Translations under genes and position numbers: made by a program
Shown here: in pieces, positions 34,656-43,437 of the stretch
How the letters are laid out: each line of letters starts with the position of its first letter
Position numbering within the stretch: the first letter of the stretch is position 1
From: Reyranella soli
Lineage (GTDB): Bacteria > Pseudomonadota > Alphaproteobacteria > Reyranellales > Reyranellaceae
Length of the DNA: 54,971 nt
Direction of reading: 5' to 3'
Assembly (NCBI RefSeq): GCF_007992495.1
Contig: NZ_BKAJ01000036.1
Span: 1 to 54,971 of the forward strand
The notes under the pieces: generated by a model
What the model saw: only the letters and a program-made list of their open reading frames with translations
Told to the model about the DNA's origin: nothing
The model's database searches: none

Positions 34656-35786
34656 ATGACCGCCCAGCTCTTCACACCCGTCGAGCTCGGCGGCGTGACT
34701 CTGCCCAATCGCATCGTCGTGTCGCCGATGTGCCAATACTCGGCCGTCGACGGCAGCGCCCAGCCCTGGCACCAGGTGCACTACGGCATGCTCGCCATGT
34801 CCGGCGCCGGCCTGCTCTGCCTCGAGGCGACGCACGTCGAGCGCGACGGCCGCATCACCCAGGGTTGCCTCGGCCTCTACAGCGACGAGAACGAAGCCGC
34901 CATCAAATCGGTCGTCGATTGGACGCGAGCCTGGATGCCTACGGTCAAGCTCGGCATCCAGCTCGCCCATGCCGGCCGCAAGGCCTCGGCGCAGCGGCCG
35001 TGGAGAGGCGGCGGTCCGCTGACGCAAGCCGATGCGCCCGACCTGCCGTGGACCACGGTCTCGGCCTCGGCCGTGCCCTACGATGCCAAGTGGCACACGC
35101 CGGTGGCTCTCGACACGGTCGGCCTGAAGCGGGTCAAGCAGGCCTTCGTCGACGCCACCCTGCGCAGCGCCCGGCTGGGCTTCGACGTCGTCGAGCTGCA
35201 CGGCGCGCACGGCTATCTCCTGAGCCAGTTCCTGTCGCCGCTCAGCAACCGGCGCAGCGACGAGTACGGCGGCTCCGCCGACAAGCGCCGCCGCTTCCCG
35301 TTGGAAGTCTTCGAGGCCTGCCGCAAGGTCTGGCCGGCCGGCAAGGCCCTGGGCATGCGGCTCAGCTGCGTCGAATGGGTCGAGGGCGGGGTGACGATCG
35401 AGGACACGATCGAGACCGCGCGCCAGCTCAAGGCAATGGGCTGCGATTTCGTCGACGCCAGCTCGGGCGGCAATGCCGCCGGCCAGAAGATCCCGGTCGG
35501 GCCGGGCTATCACGTCGAGTTCGCGGCCCGCCTCCGCAAGGAAGCCGGCATCAAGACCTGGGCGGTCGGCATCATCACCGAGCCCGAACAGGCTGAACGC
35601 ATCATCGCTTCGGGCCAGGCCGACTGCACGGCCCATGCACGCGCCTTCCTGCTCGATCCGCGCTGGGGCTGGAACGCCGCCCGCGCGCTGGGAGTCGAAA
35701 CACCGCCCTTGCCGCTGCCCGCCGCCCGCGCCACAACTATTCTGCCGTTCAAGCCTCAGCCCCCCTTGGCCAGGGCGGCTGACTAG
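34656..35786 (+). CDS. NADH:flavin oxidoreductase, Old Yellow Enzyme family (YqjM-like)
   Basis: 376 residues, FMN-binding TIM barrel. It opens LFTPVELGGVTLPNRIVVSP followed by MCQYSAVDG, where the cysteine matches the redox-tuning Cys of YqjM-type enzymes. QLAHAGRKAS near residue 105 carries the flavin-binding segment, and LHGAHGYLLSQFLSPLSNRR near 185 holds the substrate-binding histidine pair and arginines. RLSCVEWVEGG and the C-terminal AIITEPEQAE phosphate-site strand are also typical. It reduces C=C bonds of enones, enals or nitro compounds with NAD(P)H. GAGG precedes the ATG. A response regulator gene follows after 13 bases. Confidence 0.92.
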   Translation: MTAQLFTPVELGGVTLPNRIVVSPMCQYSAVDGSAQPWHQVHYGMLAMSGAGLLCLEATHVERDGRITQGCLGLYSDENEAAIKSVVDWTRAWMPTVKLGIQLAHAGRKASAQRPWRGGGPLTQADAPDLPWTTVSASAVPYDAKWHTPVALDTVGLKRVKQAFVDATLRSARLGFDVVELHGAHGYLLSQFLSPLSNRRSDEYGGSADKRRRFPLEVFEACRKVWPAGKALGMRLSCVEWVEGGVTIEDTIETARQLKAMGCDFVDASSGGNAAGQKIPVGPGYHVEFAARLRKEAGIKTWAVGIITEPEQAERIIASGQADCTAHARAFLLDPRWGWNAARALGVETPPLPLPAARATTILPFKPQPPLARAAD

Positions 35787-35799
35787 AGCGGGAGGCTTT

Positions 35800-36153
35800 A
35801 TGCCAAGTGTGCTGCTGGCGGAGGATGAGTTCCTCATCCGCGCCGTAGTGGTCGACGCCTTGAACTCGGCTGGCCTCGACTGCATCGAGGCGGCGACCGG
35901 CCAGGCCGCCCTCGACGTCGTGACCGGCACGGCGCCACTGGCCGCCATCATCGTCGATATCGGCCTGCCCGACATGTCAGGCGAGAAGGTGATCGAGGCG
36001 GCGCTTCGGCATCGGCCGGACGTGCCCATCATCCGCTGCTCGGGCAACAACGCGCCGCCGTCGGTGACCGGCCCGCGCATCCACGTCTTTGCCAAGCCGT
36101 ACAGCGTCGAGGAGCTCTCGAGGTTCGTGGCGTCGCTCGTCCGCAAGGCCTGA
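35800..36153 (+). CDS. Single-domain response regulator (CheY-like)
   Basis: 117 residues, only a receiver domain. The acidic pocket is AEDE (residues ~7-10), the phospho-acceptor aspartate lies in AIIVDIGLPDMSG (near 53), the Ser/Thr switch is RCSGN and the conserved lysine lies in FAKPYS. A strong GGAGG ribosome site stands five bases before ATG 35800, supporting this start over the long upstream frame. No output domain and no adjacent kinase, so it probably works in a phosphorelay or stress circuit with a partner elsewhere. It lies between the Old Yellow Enzyme gene and the efflux operon. Confidence 0.9.
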   Translation: MPSVLLAEDEFLIRAVVVDALNSAGLDCIEAATGQAALDVVTGTAPLAAIIVDIGLPDMSGEKVIEAALRHRPDVPIIRCSGNNAPPSVTGPRIHVFAKPYSVEELSRFVASLVRKA

Positions 36154-36189
36154 TCTCAGGGCGCGCGAAATCGGTTATCCTGTCGGTCG

Positions 36190-37383
36190 ATGAGCGATAC
36201 CGCGTCCCCACCGGCGCCGCCCAAGCCGGAGCCTCGAAAGCCCGAGGCGCCGCCGGTCGACGCGCCGGCCTCTACGCCCAAGGTCGCGGAACCGCCCGCC
36301 CGGCCGGTACCGCCGCCCACGCCGCCACCTGATCCGCCGCCGCCCGTGGCGCCTGCCGCCGCCGCGGCGCCCGCCGCCCCCGACGCGCAGGCGGCGGCCA
36401 GCCGCGTCACAAGCCGGGTGCGCCGCCTGGTGGCCGTCGTCAGCACGATCCTGATCCTGTTGGTGGCCTGGGAGGTCGCGACCTATTACATCGCCTACAC
36501 CGACGACGCCTATGTCCGCTCCGACCTGATCGGCGTGGCGCCGGAAGTGACCGGCCCGATCATCTCGCTCTACGTCGTCGACAACCAGCAGATCAAGAAG
36601 GGCGACAAGCTCTACAAGATCGATCCGACGCCCTTCCAGCTCGAGGTCAACACGCGACAGGCCCAGATCGAGGAGCAGACCGCGCTGGTCAAGGTCGCAC
36701 AGGAGGAGCTCCAGACCGCACAGGCGGCCCTCGACTCCTCCACATCGGCGCACACCTATGCCGTCGAGCAGCAGGCACGCTATGCCATACTCGCCGCTGA
36801 CAACAATGCGCCGCGCTCCGAACTCGACCGCGCCAACAACGAATTGCGCCGCACCGCGGCCGAGAAGACCATCTCCGAGATCGCCATCGCCAAGGCGCGG
36901 ACCGGCATCAACGTGCACCAGGCAGCGCTCGCCCTCGCCACGGCGGAGAAGGCCACCGCCGAATGGAAGCTCGGCAAGACCGACGTGGTGGCGCCGGCCG
37001 ATGGCTGGATCAACAACCTCACGGTCCGTATCGGTGACACCGCGACGGTGAACATCCCCAATATCGGCATCGTCGACGCCCATGCCTGGCGCATCATCGC
37101 CAACTACAAGGAGTACTACATCCGGCCCTTCACCCTGGGCGGCACGGCCTGGGTGTGGCTCGACAGCGATCCCTGGAAGTTCCACAAGGCGCGCATCACC
37201 GGCATCGCCCGCGGCATCAGCCGCGATCCGCAGGCGCCCATGCTCTTGCCCTACGTCGCGCCGACCACCGACTGGATCCGCCTGCAGCGGCGCATTCCGG
37301 TGACCATCGTGCTCGACGAGCCGCCGCCTGGCGGCAAGCTCTACATGGGCGCCGACGCGCGCACCATCGTGTTCCCGCGATGA
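36190..37383 (+). CDS. HlyD/EmrA-family membrane fusion protein (AaeA-like) with proline-rich N-terminus
   Basis: 397 residues. The first ~75 residues are proline/alanine-rich (PPTPPPDPPPPVAPAAAAAP) and presumably cytoplasmic, then one membrane span at ~80-100 (LVAVVSTILILLVAWEVATY). The periplasmic part has the EmrA hallmarks YIAYTDDAYVRSDLIGVAPE and VTGPIISLYVVDNQQIKKGD (lipoyl half), a coiled-coil region ~155-260, and WKLGKTDVVAPADGWINNLTV for the second lipoyl half. It links an inner-membrane pump to the periplasm. Its stop overlaps the FUSC gene, making an AaeA-AaeB-like pair for aromatic acid or drug efflux. Confidence 0.9.
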   Translation: MSDTASPPAPPKPEPRKPEAPPVDAPASTPKVAEPPARPVPPPTPPPDPPPPVAPAAAAAPAAPDAQAAASRVTSRVRRLVAVVSTILILLVAWEVATYYIAYTDDAYVRSDLIGVAPEVTGPIISLYVVDNQQIKKGDKLYKIDPTPFQLEVNTRQAQIEEQTALVKVAQEELQTAQAALDSSTSAHTYAVEQQARYAILAADNNAPRSELDRANNELRRTAAEKTISEIAIAKARTGINVHQAALALATAEKATAEWKLGKTDVVAPADGWINNLTVRIGDTATVNIPNIGIVDAHAWRIIANYKEYYIRPFTLGGTAWVWLDSDPWKFHKARITGIARGISRDPQAPMLLPYVAPTTDWIRLQRRIPVTIVLDEPPPGGKLYMGADARTIVFPR

Positions 37384-38534
37384 TCGGGCATCTCAGGCAC
37401 TTCTTCCACGAGGTCCACGACATCTCCGTCGAGACCTGGGACATCACCTACGACACGCTGGTGAAGTTCGGCCGCGAGCTCGGCGAACTGGGCGAGGCGC
37501 CGGACCGCACGCGGCAGGGCATCGTCGCCGCCGGCGCGGTCATGCTCGCGACCTTCCTGGCGCTGCTGCTGGAAATCCAATCGCCTTGGTGGGCGGCGAT
37601 CAGCGCCTTCATGTCGCTGACCGCGACCGGCGGCGGCTCGGTGCGCCGCGGCCTCATGCGGTTGGCCGGCACGATCGCGGGCGCGCTGCTGGGCTTCATC
37701 ATGGCGCGCTGGCTGCCCTACGACCATTTCGCCATGTACCTGTTCATCGCCGGCATCACCATGCTGGGCGTGGTCGGCATGCAGGTGAGCCCGCACGGGC
37801 TCGCCTGGATGTTCCTCTCCATCACCTCGCTTCTGGTGCTGCTGGAGGCCATCGCCAACCCGCTCCAGGCAGCCTCGATCGCCTACTACCGGACGTTCGA
37901 GGTCGGCATTGGCGTGTTGTCGGCCATCATCGCCTCCAACCTCATGTTCGGCTGGAATCGCGAGCCGCCGCCCGTCGCGCCGGGTTGGCGTCATCTGCTC
38001 GGCGCGCAATGGCCGGTCGTCCTGCACGGCGCGCGCTCGGCGATCGCCGTCTGCGCGGTGCTGGCGATCTGGATGATGCTCGAGATCCAGGAGGTCGTGG
38101 AGATGGCCATCACCGTCGCCGTGGTGATGGCGGCCCCCGTGGTCGCCGATGGCGGGCTGGGTACGCGGCACGCCGTCGCCGTGCGCTCGCTGCACCGCCT
38201 GCTGGGCTGCACCTTGGGCGGCGCCGTGGCGCTGGGCTGCCTCGCCCTCAACGTCGAATCGTTCGTCTGGTGGCTGGGTATGATCGGCGTCGCCGTGTGG
38301 ATCGGCATGCACGTCCAGGTCGGGCCGCACGGCGTCGGCTATGTCGGCACCCAGGCCACCTTCGCCTTCATCGTCACCCTGATCCAGGGCGCGGCGCCGC
38401 CCGACAGCATCCTGCCGGGGGTCGAGCGCTTCGCCGGCATCGTCGGTGGGCTCGCGATCCTGATGGTCATCTCGCTGGTGCTGTGGCCGACCGACGAGGA
38501 GCTCGCGGAGCAACGGGCTTCGGCAAAAGAATGA
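37380..38534 (+). CDS. FUSC/aromatic acid exporter (AaeB/YccS-like) inner-membrane protein, short form
   Basis: 384 residues with two sets of membrane spans (first set ~45-185, second ~225-370) separated by a soluble stretch (GWNREPPPVAPGWRHLLGAQ). WWAAISAFMSLTATGGGSVRRGLMRLAGT is the usual FUSC opening; a similar block (GTRHAVAVRSLHRLLGCTLGG) recurs in the second half. Full AaeB proteins are ~650 residues, so this is a short form lacking large soluble domains. ATG 37380 overlaps the HlyD stop, and its own stop overlaps the EamA gene, so all three are co-translated. Confidence 0.85.
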   Translation: MIGHLRHFFHEVHDISVETWDITYDTLVKFGRELGELGEAPDRTRQGIVAAGAVMLATFLALLLEIQSPWWAAISAFMSLTATGGGSVRRGLMRLAGTIAGALLGFIMARWLPYDHFAMYLFIAGITMLGVVGMQVSPHGLAWMFLSITSLLVLLEAIANPLQAASIAYYRTFEVGIGVLSAIIASNLMFGWNREPPPVAPGWRHLLGAQWPVVLHGARSAIAVCAVLAIWMMLEIQEVVEMAITVAVVMAAPVVADGGLGTRHAVAVRSLHRLLGCTLGGAVALGCLALNVESFVWWLGMIGVAVWIGMHVQVGPHGVGYVGTQATFAFIVTLIQGAAPPDSILPGVERFAGIVGGLAILMVISLVLWPTDEELAEQRASAKE

Positions 38535-39424
38535 GCCCGATCCTGCGGGCCATCATCGCCATCGTCCTCTCGGTGATGTGCTTCTCGGTGCTCAACGCCA
38601 TGTCCAAGACGTTGGGCCAGTTCCTGCCAGTTATCGAGGTCATTTGGGCGCGCTACGCCTTCGCCTTCCTGCTGATGCTGGCGATGTTCCTGCCGCGCGC
38701 CGGCCTGAAGCTGTTCACCTTCCACAATGTCGGCAGCCAGATCGTGCGCGGCCTGCTGCTGTTCTTCTCCTCGTACCTCTATTTCAACGGCATCGTCGTG
38801 CTGCCGCTCGCCACCGCGGCGTCGATCTCGCTCACCAGCCCGTTGATCGTGACGGCGCTCTCGGCGCGCTTTCTGAACGAGCCGGTCGGCCCGCGCCGCT
38901 GGGCCGCCGTCGCCGTGGGTTTCATCGGCGCGCTGATCGTGGTGCGGCCGGGTCAGGCGCATTTCGACTGGCATATGCTGCTGATCGTCGGCAGCACACT
39001 CTGCAGCGCCTTCTACCAGCTCTTCTCCCGGCGCTACGGCCAGACCGAGCGGCCCGACGCTTCGGCCACGATGGCCACCATCGTCGGCACGCTGATGGCG
39101 ACACCGTTCCTGCCGTTCGACTGGGTGACGCCGTGGGCGTGGTGGCACTGGGCCCTGATGGCCGGCATGGGCGTGATGGCGGGTGTGGGCCACTACTTCG
39201 TGACCATCGCCTACAGCCAGGCGCCGGCCGCCATCGTGGCCCCCTTCAATTATTTCCAGCTCGTGGGCGCGGCTCTGCTGGGCTACCTCGTGTTCGGCGA
39301 CATGCCGGATTTCTGGAGCTGGGTCGGCGCCGGCGTGATCGTCAGCTCGGGCCTCTATATCGGCCATCGCGAGCGCATCCGGCATCGCCTGGCGCAGCAG
39401 GCGCCGCCGCCGGGCAAGAGCTGA
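38531..39424 (+). CDS. DMT superfamily EamA-type transporter
   Basis: 297 residues, ten predicted membrane spans in two EamA repeats. The first repeat starts PILRAIIAIVLSVMCFSVLNAMSK; LPLATAASISLTSPLIVTALSA followed by NEPVGPRRW marks its end; the second repeat ends APAAIVAPFNYFQLVGAALL and GYLVFGDMPDFWSWVGAGVI. These proteins export amino acids, metabolites or drugs. ATG 38531 overlaps the FUSC stop. It is the last gene of the efflux run and converges with the alpha/beta hydrolase gene with four bases between stops. Confidence 0.92.
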   Translation: MSPILRAIIAIVLSVMCFSVLNAMSKTLGQFLPVIEVIWARYAFAFLLMLAMFLPRAGLKLFTFHNVGSQIVRGLLLFFSSYLYFNGIVVLPLATAASISLTSPLIVTALSARFLNEPVGPRRWAAVAVGFIGALIVVRPGQAHFDWHMLLIVGSTLCSAFYQLFSRRYGQTERPDASATMATIVGTLMATPFLPFDWVTPWAWWHWALMAGMGVMAGVGHYFVTIAYSQAPAAIVAPFNYFQLVGAALLGYLVFGDMPDFWSWVGAGVIVSSGLYIGHRERIRHRLAQQAPPPGKS

Positions 39425-39428
39425 CGCT

Positions 39429-40313
39429 TCAGGCGCCGAGTTCCGCGGCGGCGATGGCGAAGATGTCGTCGCCTGAACCGACGGCCACGAAATGGCCGGC
39501 TCCCTCGACCGGATGCCACACGGCTACGGGCATCCGGTCGGCCACCGTTCGGTTGATGGAGGCCGCGACAAGCCGGTCGTCGGTGCCCTGCCACATGTGG
39601 ACCGGCCGCTTGATGGCCGACACGTCGAACGCCCAGCGCCGATAGAGCAGCTGGCTGTCGCGGACCAGGCCGTCGCTGCCTTGGGCGAAGCATTCAGCGC
39701 TGGTGTCGCAGAAGGCGGCTTCGATATCGGGTTGACGCAGGATCCGTTGATCGTCGTCGCTGAGGGCTTTGCGCACCTGGTCGACGAAACTGCGGCGGAA
39801 GTATTTCGCCGTCAGGCCGAGGGCCGCGTACATGAGACGGAAACCGGGCGGGAATTCGAGGGCGAGGTAGCCGCCCATCGCGTCGGCCTTGGAAAGCTGG
39901 TCGGCGGCCCAGTTGTCGCCGAACGCTCCGTAGCTCCCGCCCGCGATGCTGCTGACGTGGCGCAGCCGCAGCGGATCGATGTAGGCCGCGGCCGCCAGCG
40001 CCCACGGTCCGCCCTCCGACCAGCCGGTCACGCCGAACTCGTCGTGCTCTAACGTGTCGGCGATCGCCGTCATGTCGTCGGCCCAGCCGGCGTAGCTGCG
40101 GTTCGTTTGGCGGCTGGACTGTCCGATGCCGGGGCGGTCGACGCAGACGAGCCGCAGCCGGTTCTTCGTTGCCGCACCTGCGAAGAGACGCGCTTCGAGC
40201 CGGCTGCTGGGGCCGCCGTGATTATGGATGACCAGCGGGCCGCTCGGATCTCCGACTTCGAGACAGGCGAGGGTGCGACCGTCACGGGTCGTCACTGTCC
40301 GCGTCGCTTCCAT
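39429..40313 (-). CDS. Alpha/beta hydrolase
   Basis: 294 residues, cytoplasmic. The oxyanion-hole loop is HNHGGP (residues 30-35), the nucleophile elbow GWSEGG has serine S99, the acid is in WQGTDDRLV, and the histidine in VEGAGHFVA near the C-terminus. VDRPGIGQSS is the usual proline-aminopeptidase/haloalkane-dehalogenase-type turn. Physiological substrate cannot be told. The gene is alone on the minus strand. A 36-base stretch matching its 3' end (31 of 36 bases) also lies at 45152-45187, suggesting a lost second copy. Confidence 0.85.
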   Translation of the reverse strand: MEATRTVTTRDGRTLACLEVGDPSGPLVIHNHGGPSSRLEARLFAGAATKNRLRLVCVDRPGIGQSSRQTNRSYAGWADDMTAIADTLEHDEFGVTGWSEGGPWALAAAAYIDPLRLRHVSSIAGGSYGAFGDNWAADQLSKADAMGGYLALEFPPGFRLMYAALGLTAKYFRRSFVDQVRKALSDDDQRILRQPDIEAAFCDTSAECFAQGSDGLVRDSQLLYRRWAFDVSAIKRPVHMWQGTDDRLVAASINRTVADRMPVAVWHPVEGAGHFVAVGSGDDIFAIAAAELGA

Positions 40314-40618
40314 TGGTACGCTCCGAACAAGAAATGATCATCTGACCAAGTTTTGGGCGGGGACGGCGTAGCCGAGGGACCTCTTCTTGTCATCGGCGCC
40401 GCAAAGACAAGGTCCCTCGACTGCGCCTCGCTACGCTCGGCTTCGCTCGGAATGACGGTCGCGTGGCATGCACCTTGCACGGCCGCAACTAGCGCAGGCC
40501 GCATCAGCGGTTCTCTTCGGTTGGCGTGCCGACGTGTTCCAGCAGGGAGTTCGTCAGGAGCCACTTACCGACACGGTAAATCCCACTTCAAACAGCCCGC
40601 TCGACGAGGAGGCACGTC
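40314..40618. other. Intergenic region with a truncated family A repeat
   Basis: 305 bases between the divergent hydrolase and ABC receptor genes. It holds the family A repeat at 40363-40456. The remaining 160 bases before the receptor start must hold its promoter; I see no convincing -35/-10 pair or riboswitch core, only the GAGGAGG ribosome site at the end. Confidence 0.55.
40363..40456. repeat. Dispersed palindromic repeat, family A, left end truncated
   Basis: The right arm is full (AAGGTCCCTCGACTGCGCCT and on to CTCGGAATGACG, ending at 40456). The left arm begins inside the unit at GGCGTAGCCGAGGGACCTCT and lacks the CGTCATCCCGAG end. The right terminus has one change (GGAATGACG for GGGATGACG). 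The loop contains TTGTCATCGGCGCCGCAAAG. Truncation suggests an older copy than the others. Confidence 0.75.
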
Positions 40619-41689
40619 ATGTGTGATCGCATTGGCTGTACGCATTTTCCGAAGCTTTCCGAAATGGATTTTTCCGGCGCTGCGGTGCCCTCGCGGCGGC
40701 GCTTCCTGAAAGGCACCGCCGCCGCCACCATCAGCATGGGCCTGCTGGGCGGCACAGCCCACGCCGGCGCGCCGGTGAAGTCCACCCACGGCTCGGGCTT
40801 CTGCAACCTCAACATCTTCCTCGCCCATTCGCGGCAGTACTCCAAGGCCGCTGGCACCGAGCTGGTGTTCATCAATACGCCGACCTCGGCCGAGATGGTG
40901 ACCTTCCTCGGCATGGGCCAGGTCGATGTCGGCCTGATGCCGTACACCAGCTTCATGGCGCTCTACGACAAGGGCGCGCCGGTCAAGATCGTGGCCGGCG
41001 GCGGCGTCGAGGGCTGCGCCATCGTCGCCCGTCCCGGCCTCGATTCGCCGCAGAAGCTCAAAGGCAAGACGCTCGGCACCTTCCAGATGGATACGCTGGA
41101 GGTCATGCCCTACGACTACCTCAAGAAGAACGGCATCGCCTTCAAGGACGTGAAGGTCCGCTACATGGGCAACACGCCCGAGGCGGTCGAGGCCTTCAAG
41201 GCCGGCGCCATCGACTGGATCTGCACCATCGAGCCCTACGCCTCGGCCCTGGTGAACGACGTCAAGGGTGCGGTCATGCTGACCGACGGCGTCGATCTCT
41301 ACGGCAAGGGTTACACCGACTGCGTGCTGGCCGCCCGCGCCAGCCTGATGAAGGACAATCCCGCGGGGCTGAAGGCCATCATCAAGGGCATGATGCAGGC
41401 TCAGCTCGACGCCGAGACCAAGACCGAAGAGGTGCTGAAGGAGCTTGTCGGCAAGTACTACAAGACCTCGATGGAGAACGCCCGCATCGCCCAGGGCAAG
41501 CAGCCCGCGGTGGTCGACGCGCGCAGCCAGACCGACTTCATCCTGCAGCGCACCGACAGCGTCGTGGAGATGGGCTACATCAAGAAGAAGCCCGGCCGCG
41601 ACGCCATCGACTGGACCCTCCTCGAAGCCGTGATCAAGGAGAACCCCGACCTCTACTCCAAGCTCAAGTACAAGTCGGCTTCGGCCTGA
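40619..41689 (+). CDS. ABC transporter substrate-binding protein, NMT1/TauA type, Tat-exported
   Basis: 356 residues. GAGGAGG lies six bases before the ATG, so the long N-terminus is probably real: about 25 residues with two cysteines (MCDRIGCTHFPKLSEMDFSG) precede the twin-arginine motif SRRRFLKG and the hydrophobic segment TAAATISMGLLGGTAHA. The mature receptor shows VFINTPTSAEMVTFLGMGQVD, VGLMPYTSFMALYDKGAPVKI and GKTLGTFQMDTLEVMPYDYL, typical of NMT1-like ligand pockets. First gene of a complete importer. Uptake of a nitrogen heterocycle for the amidohydrolase encoded at 43612 is a reasonable guess. Confidence 0.88.
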   Translation: MCDRIGCTHFPKLSEMDFSGAAVPSRRRFLKGTAAATISMGLLGGTAHAGAPVKSTHGSGFCNLNIFLAHSRQYSKAAGTELVFINTPTSAEMVTFLGMGQVDVGLMPYTSFMALYDKGAPVKIVAGGGVEGCAIVARPGLDSPQKLKGKTLGTFQMDTLEVMPYDYLKKNGIAFKDVKVRYMGNTPEAVEAFKAGAIDWICTIEPYASALVNDVKGAVMLTDGVDLYGKGYTDCVLAARASLMKDNPAGLKAIIKGMMQAQLDAETKTEEVLKELVGKYYKTSMENARIAQGKQPAVVDARSQTDFILQRTDSVVEMGYIKKKPGRDAIDWTLLEAVIKENPDLYSKLKYKSASA

Positions 41690-41691
41690 CG

Positions 41692-42621
41692 ATGGCGGTG
41701 GTCGAACGCGACGTCAGACCAAGCGATGCCGCTGCCGGGACATCCCGCCCGGCGGCGCGTTGGTTCTTGTCCGTGGGCGGCATCGACTGGCTGACCAAGG
41801 CCTGGTGGACCTGCCTGTCGGTCGGCCTGTTCGCCGGCCTCTGGGAGCTGCTCTGGGCGGTCGGATGGGCCGATCCCCAACTCCTGCCGCCGCCGCACAT
41901 CTTCCTCTCGGACTTCGGCGAACAGGGAAAGTTCTTCAACACCGCCACCCGATGGCAGGTCGGGCAGTCGATGGGCGAGGGGCCCTCGGCCTTCGAATCG
42001 GTGATGATCACCGTCGCCGCCACGACTATGCGCGTGTTCGTCGGCCTGGTGATCGCCTGCGTGCTGGCGATCAGCGTCGGCGTCGCCGTGCGCTACTGGC
42101 ATGTCATCGACAAGCTGGTGCTGCCGACCGTCACCTTGCTCTCGCCGGTGTCGCCGATCGCCTGGCTGCCGGTGGCGATCTTCCTGTTCGGCATCGGCAA
42201 TGCACCGGCGATCTTCATGGTCGTGGTGGCGCTGTTCTTCCACATGGTGCTGGCGACCATCGCCCAGATCGACAGTGTCAGCCCCAACCTGATCAACGTC
42301 GCGCGCACCATGGGCGCGTCGAAACACCAGATCTACGGCCGCGTCATCGTGCCGGCAATCCTGCCCGGCATGCTGCAGGTGCTGCGGATGAACCTGTTCG
42401 GCGCCTGGATGGTGGTGCTGGTCGCCGAATCGACTGGCGTCGGCTACGGTATGGGGCAGGTGATCATGCTGGCGCGTAACACCTTCAACCCGTCGCTGGT
42501 GTTTTTCACCATCGCCGTGGTCGGCGTGCTGGGCTTCGGCTTCGACTGGCTGCTGCGGCTGGCCCAGCGCCGCATCCTGTACTGGCTCCCCGACACCCAG
42601 GAGAAGCTGCGTGGCCTTTGA
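41692..42621 (+). CDS. ABC transporter permease, SsuC/TauC type
   Basis: 309 residues. Six predicted spans after a ~40-residue cytoplasmic lead; the long periplasmic or linker segment HIFLSDFGEQGKFFNTATRW after span 1 is typical of this receptor subgroup. The EAA-like loop is VSPNLINVARTMGASKHQIY. Starts two bases after the receptor stop and overlaps the ATPase gene by 11 bases. It forms the channel for the substrate brought by the Tat-exported receptor. Confidence 0.92.
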   Translation: MAVVERDVRPSDAAAGTSRPAARWFLSVGGIDWLTKAWWTCLSVGLFAGLWELLWAVGWADPQLLPPPHIFLSDFGEQGKFFNTATRWQVGQSMGEGPSAFESVMITVAATTMRVFVGLVIACVLAISVGVAVRYWHVIDKLVLPTVTLLSPVSPIAWLPVAIFLFGIGNAPAIFMVVVALFFHMVLATIAQIDSVSPNLINVARTMGASKHQIYGRVIVPAILPGMLQVLRMNLFGAWMVVLVAESTGVGYGMGQVIMLARNTFNPSLVFFTIAVVGVLGFGFDWLLRLAQRRILYWLPDTQEKLRGL

Positions 42622-43429
42622 CGCTCCGCATTTTTCGTCGAGGACGGCCGTCGTCTGCCGCGGCGCCGGCAAGACCTGGGCGGCCGGCACCAAGCGCGCC
42701 CACGAGGCGCTGCGCGACGTCGACCTCGACATCGCGCCCGGTGAGTTCGTGGTCTTCCTCGGCCCCTCGGGCTGCGGCAAGAGCACCTTGCTCTATCTCA
42801 TCGCCGGGCTGGAGGACGCCACCGACGGCGCCATCTGGTCGTTCGGCGACAAGGTCGAGACGCCGTCGCCCCAGCGGAGTCTCATCTTCCAGGAGACCTC
42901 GCTTTTCCCCTGGCTGACGGTGTGGCAGAACGTGAGCTTTGGGCTCGCGATCCGCGGCGCCAGCCAGGCCGAGCGCCGCCGGGTCGCGGCCGAGGCGCTG
43001 CAGCGCGTCGGCCTCAAGGCCGCGATGGACAAGCGCCCCGACGAGCTTTCCGGCGGCATGCGCCAGCGCGTCGCCGTGGCCCGGGCGCTCGCCATGCGCC
43101 CCAAGGTCCTGCTGATGGACGAGCCCTTCGCCGCGCTCGACGTGCAGACGCGCGCCCGCATGCAGGATTTCCTGCTCGACGTCTGGCGCGACTCCGGCGC
43201 CTCGGTCCTGTTCGTCACCCATCACATCGACGAGGCGGTGGCGCTCGCCGACCGCGTCGTCGTCTTCACCGCGCGCCCCGGCCGCATCAAGACCATCGTG
43301 CCCATCGACCTGCCCCGCCCACGCAACCTCTTCAGCCGCGAGGCCGAGGCCCTGCGCATCCAGCTCACCGACCTGCTGCGCGACGAGGTCGACCGCGCCT
43401 TCGCCGAGCAGGAGGCGATGACCGCCTGA
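42611..43429 (+). CDS. ABC transporter ATP-binding protein, SsuB/TauB type
   Basis: 272 residues, from GTG 42611 inside the permease gene's end. Walker A GPSGCGKST near residue 53, Q-loop LIFQETSLFPWLTVWQNV, signature [15 protein letters not shown] near 145, Walker B VLLMDEPFAALDVQTRARMQ, switch histidine VTHHIDEAVALADRV. It energises the NMT1/TauA-type importer. It is the last gene before a family C double hairpin, which may end the transcript or lower read-through into the amidohydrolase gene. Confidence 0.92.
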   Translation: MAFDAPHFSSRTAVVCRGAGKTWAAGTKRAHEALRDVDLDIAPGEFVVFLGPSGCGKSTLLYLIAGLEDATDGAIWSFGDKVETPSPQRSLIFQETSLFPWLTVWQNVSFGLAIRGASQAERRRVAAEALQRVGLKAAMDKRPDELSGGMRQRVAVARALAMRPKVLLMDEPFAALDVQTRARMQDFLLDVWRDSGASVLFVTHHIDEAVALADRVVVFTARPGRIKTIVPIDLPRPRNLFSREAEALRIQLTDLLRDEVDRAFAEQEAMTA

Positions 43430-43437
43430 CCGCCTCA

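Noticed and set aside
40457..40618. TPP, guanidine or other riboswitch before the NMT1-type receptor gene.
   Set aside because: I looked for the conserved cores and found none; only a ribosome site and weak symmetry are present.
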